A DNA stretch of 64,000 bases, taken from contig OY282558.1 in assembly GCA_958295665.1 (NCBI GenBank), positions 309,104,092 through 309,168,091 on the forward strand, given 5' to 3'. Below are positions 56,801 through 64,000 of this stretch, piece after piece (within the stretch, counting starts at the first letter, position 1; each line of letters opens with the position of its first letter). The DNA is from Tipula vernalis. Taxonomy: Eukaryota > Arthropoda > Insecta > Diptera > Tipulidae. Position numbers and translations under genes: made by a program. The notes beneath the pieces are model-generated. The model saw only the letters and a list, made by a program, of their open reading frames with translations. It was not told the origin of the DNA and ran no database searches.

Positions 56801-57894
56801 TTATTTAAGACTATTTAAGGCTGACTCCATCCCTGTCACAAATGAAATTGCTGTGATTATGCACAAATTTCATTGACATTATTTATCTGACTTAACCAAT
56901 GTCAAGTTAGCGGGTTTAAAACTTTTCTAGAAGAGAACTCACCACGTGCGCGTTTTTTTTTAACCAGTCGTCCTCACCAAACAAATTTTATTTAGCAATT
57001 TTGTCGAATTTATTTCGAGACCTAATAACTGTCCTGTTTTTTTTATAAAACTATTTAGCCGCCCTAGCTACCTACTGTGGTATCTTCTGGCTATGACATT
57101 GCTTTAAATTGAATATGTTCGCATACTTGACATGTGTGAATTCGCATTTCTGCTAAAATTACGCTTTTGAAAATAAAAAGGCTTCGAAGCTTAAGTTGCT
57201 TTAAGATAAATTTTGCATTTACCACATAAATTTAGCTAGGTTCCAATAGCTAAAAATTAAGAAATTCGCTTACGGTTTCGCTGATCGGTACTCTTATCTA
57301 CGAGAAAAACTAAAAAATCTAAAAACGATAATCTAAAACTATCTGTGATTTCGGGGAGAGTTGTGACCGTGTTAAAAAACTATTTTTAGCTCGATCAACA
57401 TACAGAGCTTTATTATTAAAATAGAGAAATTGCAGTTTTCTTTTATTATTCAAATTTGGCTCAAAAACTAATATCAATTTTAGTGTTATTTGCTGGAGTG
57501 AAATTAAATTTCTCATATAAAAATGACACATGCGAAAACGGAAATGAAAATTTCACCGCTAAATTTCACTTTGTGAAAAGCAGTTTAGCTAGCGAAATGG
57601 GAGTTTTCGTATTTAAATACAGATTTCTCTATTTTATCCCTTCAAATTTTTCACTTTATTTTTATCTTCCTGGACGATAAATGTGAAGATAAATTTTGAC
57701 AATTTCATTTAGTTTCTGCGTTTTGAGGATAAACAACTCTTGAGATTTATCTTCCAATTTTGGTGACCAGTGAAAATTTCATTTCACTTGAACAGCGTAC
57801 TAGGCTAAGGTGTAACTATTTTACTTCGTATGTACTCCCTTCTAACTAGAAATAGTCCCCTAAAGATTTGAAACGTACTCCATTAAACGTTTTC
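56801..57894. other. no gene seen
   Basis: AT-rich filler inside the 4.5-kb element. Short frames near 57319-57680 have no domain. Confidence 0.45.
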
Positions 57895-58385
57895 AGAGCG
57901 ACAGCACTGGCCCTATTGTTACAATGTAGAGTTTATGAACGTAGTCCTGATATGTATCCGAGAAAAATAAATGACAAAAAAATAAACGTTTTATTTGCTA
58001 CTCGTGTTATTTAATAAAAAAAATGTATGTTTTATCTAAATGCACAACAATCATCATGTTTGGATTAACAAAAAAACGCTGCTGTCAAACAACAATCCGA
58101 ATTTTTGTTTCAGAGAAAAAAGATTGTATTCGAAAATTATCCGAGCGTAAAAAAAAACGACACAGAGAAATAAAATGTTGTTTCAGATACTAAAAAAAAC
58201 GCATGTCTGTATTTTGACATTTAAATTATTTCTCTCATTACTTCGACATTAAAACAAAAAACACGTCCAATAAATATACCAAAGAAAATTTAGTTATTTT
58301 ATTAAGTGTTTAGCCAAAGTTTTAACTTTTGCAGAATACATTAGACAATTTTTGCGTGACACAAGTAATTTTGAGATCGACTGTA

Positions 58386-59875
58386 TGCGTTAACGTAAAA
58401 CATTTTATATTGGAAAAACATTTTATATTGGAAGTAGTTTAAATCAATTATTTAAGTTGTTCAATTCAGAAGTTATTGAGGAAATAATGTATCTTGGGTG
58501 ATTCTATATATGAAGTGTCATTTAGGGGTATTGATTGATTTTCATTTTCTACCGTTTTATGAATAAAAATTATTGAAATTTATATTTTTGTGGAAAGCAC
58601 CAATTTGTCCAATGTGTTTACTAATGAAAAATATAAAATTAACTGATTTTAGTTGTCTGGTTTCCGCTACCAACCAGGTTGGAGTTTTAAATTTTTTACC
58701 GTCTTTCAGACGAAATATGAAAATTGGTTTCCTGATGAGCACGGGTTTAATGATATGAGAAGTTTCATTCTTAAATTCGAAAGTTTCCTTGCTCCTGCTA
58801 CCCCTTGGGAAAGAAGGAATGTCGGATAATCGAACATGGCGGGTAATTGAAAGTCTCTTTAAAATATGAAATTCTTGCTACTATATATATTTCATGTTAT
58901 ATTTGATGTACATATAACTGAGGAGTGTCTGATTAAAAGTCGTTATTTACATCTTACTTTTTGCTACTTACTTTTGATCACTTTTTTGTAGTAAATAGCT
59001 TGTTTTGACCAAAAACAAGAATTTTAGGAATATTTTTCATAGAGAAATTGGCAATTTTTGGTCCATGCTGGAAATAACCACTTTTAGTCTATTTCACTTA
59101 AAAAATTCTGCCCTGATAGAAAAAAAAAATATCATTTTGGAAAATGTAAATAGCGACTTTTGATCAGACACTCCTCAATTGTTACACAAACTAAACTACA
59201 TTTAAACGACTGTACTTCACAATGCGTCCTATTCAAATAATCCGTAAAATTGAAGAATATAAAACAATATTAGATTGTGATCAACAGCGAACGTTAGCGA
59301 GCGAGTGGATAAAAATTTCAAGAGCAAATCACTTTTGTTACGCGTTGAACATGCCAAGGAAACCAATTTATTCTGTGAGTCCGGTTCAATTTGGAAAGTG
59401 AAAATAATAAATAGCTAAAATTAAAATAAAAAATCCGGTCAATTGAGCGTTCTGGTTAAATGAAGGCCGGATAAATTTGCTTTTACTATATGCCATTTAA
59501 AATATGCCTTACTGTAACATTTGCCATAGGTACCATATGCCATACTAAAATATCTCGTAATAAAACATGCCCTAATGTACCTTATGTCGTTCTATCATAT
59601 TCCGTACTGAAACACGCCGTGATGAACAGATCCCAAAAAGACGGTGTAGAAAAAAAGTTGGTTGTATCTCTAAAAGACTAACATTTTTATTAATTATATC
59701 ATTCCATTCAATTGCTGCGGTGCTCTGTACCCTTGTAAACGACACAGTTAATTAGTTGATTTATGTGCCAATCTTTCCTATTCCATGTAAGATTAATTCA
59801 ATAGCGTAAAGGGAGAGCGCAGACTTTCCTCACCATATCCTTAAGGTAGTTTCTTTTTCTTTTCATGGCTACTTT
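58386..59875. other. no gene seen
   Basis: AT-rich DNA. Near 59120-59170 and 58920-58945 the phrase AGTGTCTGATTAAAAGTCG / CGACTTTTGATCAGACACTCC occurs inverted (about 58924-58943 and 59154-59175), bounding a ~250-bp foldback-like stretch. Frames of about 60 codons have no domain. Confidence 0.45.
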
Positions 59876-59879
59876 TAAT

Positions 59880-61165
59880 GAAATTAATAGAACTTTATTA
59901 CCAAAACACCAGAGGTTTGAAGACTAACCTCAAAGCAGTCAAGCATATTCTACTGGCTAGGGGCTCGATCGATTTTATCTGTCTAAAGGAGACATGGCTG
60001 AATAAGTTCGTTGATTCGGCGGAATTATTTGACCAATAATTTAAGGTTTATCGAAGAGATCGTAATCTTGAACTTCATAACGAAATGATGGTGGAGGTGT
60101 CCATGTTGCTGTTCGCAAAAAGTTAGAAGTTGCAAGGCTTGCTGAATTAGATAACAACTGTTGGCTTATTACGAGGCTTGGTTAAAATTTTGCTTAAAAG
60201 TGGTTCGACTCTTATAATACATATGTATATGTGTTTATATTAATAAAGGAGTTTCCTAAAACGATTACAAATTACTCTGTGATCACTTGGAACATACTGT
60301 TAACACTTTTAATGAGAAATCCAATTTCGTTACAGTAGGTTATTTTAACATCTCTTCCGCATATTTTTGCATCGAAGTATGAAAGATGAACGCAGAGATT
60401 TTGATTGATTGCCTTTTAAGTTGGTGCTATTGATTCAACTCAACCATGTAAAGAATTTGAAACATAGGATACTGGATCTATTTCTGTCCAATGTTCCCAC
60501 AAATTAACTTTTACAAGCTTTTGATTATGCGAAGCTGCAATGTCGTACTACATTTTTTAACTTATCTGTGTTCAAACCATTTGATTTATTTTACAAAAAT
60601 GTATTTTCAATAATAATTAAATATTCCAACAAAATTCCCAAAAGAAACAGTAAATTTCCTCATTGGTACTCAAAGTATCTTGTACTACTCATAGAGGCGA
60701 AGGAAAAGGCCCATAAGCACCTTAGATCATACAACAATCAGTTTGACTATTCGCTAAAGCTTGAATTTCCATAGATTGATTCCACATCTATCTATCTACT
60801 CAACGATAATTAATTTATCTGAATTTTATAATATGGGACAACTAGATTGTATATATAAAGACTTTTCCAAAGCGTTCTATATGGTGTCTCATACTATTTT
60901 ATTGCAAAAGCTTAAATCTTTCAACACACCACCAATCTAGCCCAAACGTTTTCATTCGTGATTATTCAATAGAGTTCACTTTATCAAATTAAATGACATC
61001 TGTCTGTTAACTTTCAGTCCCAGCTTCGGGAGTACCGCAGGGACCAATATTGGATCCATTATTATTCACCCCTTATTAACTAAATTCATCTACTATGGAC
61101 TACTTGCAAGCCGATCTTAATTCTGCTTGTAACTGGCCGGTCGTAAATAAGTTACCTCTGAAGAT
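59880..61165 (+). pseudogene. CR1/Jockey-type LINE remnant
   Basis: Heavily broken but in order. Endonuclease: LLYQNTRGLKTNLKAVKHIL, DFICLKETWLNKFVDSAELF (catalytic E), then a GYFNIS scrap of the GDFN motif. Linker: SKFPHWYSKYLVLLIEAKEK. RT: DCIYKDFSKAFYMVSHTILL (palm block, D changed in KAFD to KAFY) and ASGVPQGPILDPLLF. A YLQADLNSACNW scrap follows. Stops and frameshifts are frequent, so it is old. Confidence 0.75.
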
Positions 61166-61185
61166 GCATATATGCTAGATCTCTG

Positions 61186-61586
61186 GGGAAAAAATTTACA
61201 CCATGAAGTTAGCTAAATGAGTTGAATTAATCTCAACAATTAAAAAAAAAATTTGACCAAGATTACCAACAAAACATCAACAAAATGGTTCACAGGACAA
61301 AAATTTGATCCGCAGCATTACGAACATAGTAACCAATTCTTTTTGTATTCAACTCATGTAGCTAACTTCGTGATGTACATTTGTGGTGAAAAATGTACAC
61401 CCCGAAGTTAGCTAAATAAGTTGAATACGTAACGAACAGATTACTATTCGTAACTCTGCGGGCCAAGTTTTTGTCCTGTGAACCATTTTGGTTACGTGAT
61501 GTGATGTTGGTATCCTGGTTAAATTTTTGTGCAAGTTGAAAATAATTCAACTTATTTAGACAACTTCGTGGTGTATATTTTTTCAC
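61186..61586. repeat. palindromic MITE dimer
   Basis: Two ~200-bp halves are inverted copies of each other, meeting near 61386. The terminal motif GGTGAAAAATGTACACC plus CGAAGTTAGCTAAATAAGTT occurs at both outer ends and twice at the centre. Internally CAAAATGGTTCACAGGACAA pairs with its inverse near 61485. Confidence 0.75.
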
Positions 61587-61589
61587 CAA

Positions 61590-63413
61590 AAATGTTAAAA
61601 AATCTGTCTCTATGATATTTAGTTCACCGTTGGATAGTTTTGTCAAGCACGTTGATCTGATTGGTCGCAAATCATTCAAAATATTAGGGTTAATTTTTAG
61701 GCGATTTCTTCTGCCTTTATTTTTTCGTTTTATTAGAACTAATCTTGAATATTTAACACAGATTTAGAATCCTTTTTATAGTGATGATAGGAATAGGATT
61801 ATATTCAAAGAAGATTCACGAATCACTGGTGCTTTAAGTTTGTTCCAACAACATCTCATATACTTTGAACAAATGTAAGGTGATTGTGTGCAACATTCGT
61901 TCATAATTTTTGCTGTTAACACGGCTAACTTGCGTTGTAGTGTAGCTTAGTTTTATTCTTTTAAATAGTTAAGCCAAATTATCATTTATTATTATTCTAT
62001 TTTTTGTGTTGTTTTTGCCTTATGGTGGCAGCTTATAACTGAGTTTAGCCTATTTGCTGCCCATTTGTAAATAATAAATAAATATCAAGCCGGCAGTGAG
62101 AAATACTCTATACTTAGTTTAATTTAGTGAATAATAGCGTTTATTACTTATTTTATAGTAAATTAATATTTTTTTAAGTTCAAAAGTTCAAGAGAATTAG
62201 AGACTAGTAAAATTGTTCATCATTGTGTGGAGGCGGTTATGAACGATTAAGATTTAATAGCTTTGTAAATGTATTTCTATCTAAGACTATGTATAAAACC
62301 ATGTTCATACGAGTAACTTCTAGTTTTAACCAGTTCATACCACCAAGTTCCATTCTATTCTCTTAATGCTAATATTGACACAGATTAGCTTAACGGGTTC
62401 AGATATTATAACCTAACTGGCCTAAAATAAAATCGAATGCCTACCCCACAATCTATTTAGTCTTAATTATATGAGAAATTAAAAATGTTAGAAATATCTC
62501 AAGGCCAAAAAATGTATTATACGAGTATAATACATAACTGTTGTTTCTACATTGTAGAGTTGTAACAATTTCGAGAAGAGAAATGCTTAAGATAATAAGA
62601 TTATAGAATTTTGCATGATATTTTAAAAAATCATAAGGTAAACCAATTTTTTTGAAATCAATCCAATAATTCGTTATTGCAGATGTAGATAATCCGACGA
62701 TGCATACATTTAATTTCCATTTTTATCGGAGTTGCCGCGAGGGATTCTCATGCTAAGCACTAACCATTCCGATTACTAATTTGAAACTCTGAAGTACAAT
62801 TACAAACCGTTTTATTGGATTTAAAGGACGTATATTTGAGGGTTAACATCTTAGAAATTCAAATTTCACATCTACATTTTGTGTTCTTGGAATGCCCTTC
62901 AAACGTTACGCCATTGATCAATTCTCTAAAATTGTTTATATTGCATAAGCAATCATTTTTTATTTGTCTCAAATGTCTTTACACGTGCATTTAGTGTAAT
63001 TAAATGCACTATTTAGTATTTAAGACAACATACAACAACAACAATTTGTGCAATCAAATGCATGTCTCTGATATTGTGTACAGTCTTTGTAAGATTTGAA
63101 ATTTAGCTTAATATTTTATAAACGAATGGCGTTTTCTTGTTCATGTGCATACTTTCCGTTTTGATTGTTTTACACCCATAATTAGGTTCAATGGAGCATA
63201 ACAAAGTAACCAGAATAATTCAATTACAAAATGATTGGTGAAATTAATTTCCACCAAGACTTTTCATTTATTTTGTTAATTTTTTTGTTGTATCGCTTGA
63301 ATGATGTCAAGGTTCTAAGTAATTGTATTTATTTATATATTGCATAAGCCTCGGCGGTACATTATTTATTGTAATTATCTAATTGTGACTATTTTTTGTT
63401 TGTATTTCCTCAG
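61590..63413. other. no gene seen; probably intron of the aminopeptidase gene
   Basis: AT-rich. TAAATAATAAATAAATATC near 62070-62090 may be the 3' end of the LINE. A splice acceptor (TTTCCTCAG) ends the stretch at 63413, so at least the right part should be intronic. Confidence 0.5.
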
Positions 63414-63415
63414 AT

Positions 63416-63709
63416 ATGAATAAATTAAAAACATTAGCAGCAATTGGGCTGCTACTAATCATTGTGATATCAGCCACATGTTCTTTAGAAGAGCCATCGA
63501 AAATTAAGTCCGCCAGCAGTAGTGATATAAGGGATCATCAGCATCATGTTGAATATCATAATGATAACAAAGTCGCAGAACGTGAGGATGTGCAAGCAAA
63601 TTATCGTTTACCAAAATCACTGTATCCATCATATTATAAATTACAAATAGTAACACATTTGGATAATGACGTGAATGAATTTACATTCAATGGGAAAGTT
63701 TGGATAAAG
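63416..63709 (+). CDS. M1 aminopeptidase (aminopeptidase N-like), first coding exon, partial
   Basis: The exon starts at 63414 after TTTCCTCAG and ends at 63709 before GTAAGA, contributing 98 codons in phase 0. MNKLKTLAAIGLLLIIVISATCS is a signal peptide or signal anchor. A His/Asp-rich spacer follows (residues 25-60), then the start of the M1 N-terminal domain: YRLPKSLYPSYYKLQIVTHL and FTFNGKVWIK, matching the YRLP...P..Y.L...F.G.V.I pattern of the family. These zinc ectoenzymes trim N-terminal residues from peptides, in insects mainly on gut membranes. The catalytic HExxH part would lie beyond the window. The acceptor just before the ATG means a 5' UTR exon exists upstream. Confidence 0.85.
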
Positions 63710-64000
63710 GTAAGAAATTTTATATTTCGTTTTATGTAAGATTGAAACACCTACGTATTTTTTATTTAATAAATGTATGAGACATGATGTTAGGTTCTGC
63801 TTTGTTCCGATTTCCAAACCACGAGTCGTACTGTTGAATATAAGTTTGCCGCTGTCAATAGGAATATGTATAAGCAACGTCGATATTGATTGATGTGTTG
63901 GTGGTTTATGAATAATTAAGTTTTTTGATATTTTGAAATTACTTTTACCATTTTATCTTAATGTTATCCGGTTCATTGTGTAATGTGGCAAAGTTGACTT
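63710..64000 (+). other. aminopeptidase intron 1, runs off the window
   Basis: It begins with the donor GTAAGA following AAG. No second exon is visible before the window ends. Confidence 0.75.

Larger units (their letters stand above)
53785..58265. mobile_element. ~4.5-kb protein-less TIR element inserted in the Tc1 right repeat
   Basis: Ends: CATGTTTTTTTTTTATGTCG (left), and on the right the inverse of CGTGTTTTTTGTTTTAATGTCG. Similarity continues through GAAATAAGAGA / AATGAGAGA. A second inverted pair, CGTTCATAAACTCAACATTG (53875) and its inverse (57941), lies just inside. No coding frame with a domain was found. It holds a MITE (54328-55290) and a tandem array (55730-56800). The target duplication is not clear. 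Confidence 0.65.
52140..58383 (+). mobile_element. Tc1-like transposon with right TIR split by a 4.5-kb insertion
   Basis: CAGTCG at 52140 and CGACTG at 58383, each flanked by TA, are the tips. The left inverted repeat is about 195 bp (52140-52335). Its inner third returns inverted at 53717-53784 and its outer two thirds at 58268-58383, so another element (53785-58265) landed in the right repeat. Without it the transposon would be about 1.76 kb. The transposase is decayed. Confidence 0.85.

Noticed and set aside
1..64000. CRISPR arrays, rRNA, bacterial-type operons
   Set aside because: No spaced short repeats, rRNA segments or prokaryotic gene organisation. Introns and TE types show this is an animal nuclear genome.

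Overview
The window looks like one piece of an AT-rich insect nuclear genome, most probably a dipteran and perhaps a nematoceran. The supporting signs are a 56-nt intron with GTAAGT/CAG ends, insect-type host genes, and a transposon load of I/LOA-like and Jockey-like LINEs, Mag-like Ty3/gypsy, Ty1/copia, Tc1/mariner and a DD41D element. I cannot name the species. Only three host loci are convincing: a complete two-exon ORC2 (minus, 5426-7233), a complete CutA-family gene transcribed away from it (plus, 7662-8150), and the signal-peptide first coding exon of an M1 aminopeptidase (plus, 63416-63709), which runs off the right edge.

Layout. 1-5400: AT-rich DNA with a 1.16-kb TIR element, a GGTTGATGGTGAT-type minisatellite and perfect hairpins. 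5426-8150: ORC2 and CutA, head to head. 8977-12403: decayed 5'-truncated LINE on the minus strand with endonuclease, RT, RNase H and a Cys/His tail. 14255-16552: Jockey-like LINE broken at both ends. 16545-33280: a stack of nested retroelements. A gypsy 5' fragment (G1) is split by a 186-bp-LTR Mag-like gypsy (G2). G2 is split by an I-like LINE with a 13-bp target duplication and by a copia element with 225-bp LTRs. The copia 3' LTR is itself split by a 444-bp foldback element. 34-38.5 kb: no coding, foldback elements and one candidate promoter plus 5' exon.

38.5-44.3 kb holds three Tc1/mariner-type elements, one of them an apparently intact DD41D transposon with 411-bp inverted repeats. 44.8-48.8 kb holds an unrecognised exon-like reading frame, a LINE scrap, a 722-bp foldback, a small signal-peptide ORF and a Tc1 scrap. 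52140-58383 is a Tc1-like element whose right inverted repeat has been split by a ~4.5-kb protein-less element, which carries a 963-bp MITE and a degenerate ~250-bp tandem array. 59.9-61.6 kb holds a CR1/Jockey-type LINE remnant and a palindromic MITE dimer.

The host genes have no obvious shared pathway (replication origin recognition, a CutA-fold trimer, an ectopeptidase). The strongest signals are the datable insertion stack and the structured foldback elements. One of these carries mirrored CTGANGA...GAAAC cores that resemble hammerhead ribozymes of Penelope-like elements. I did not see a new multi-gene system.
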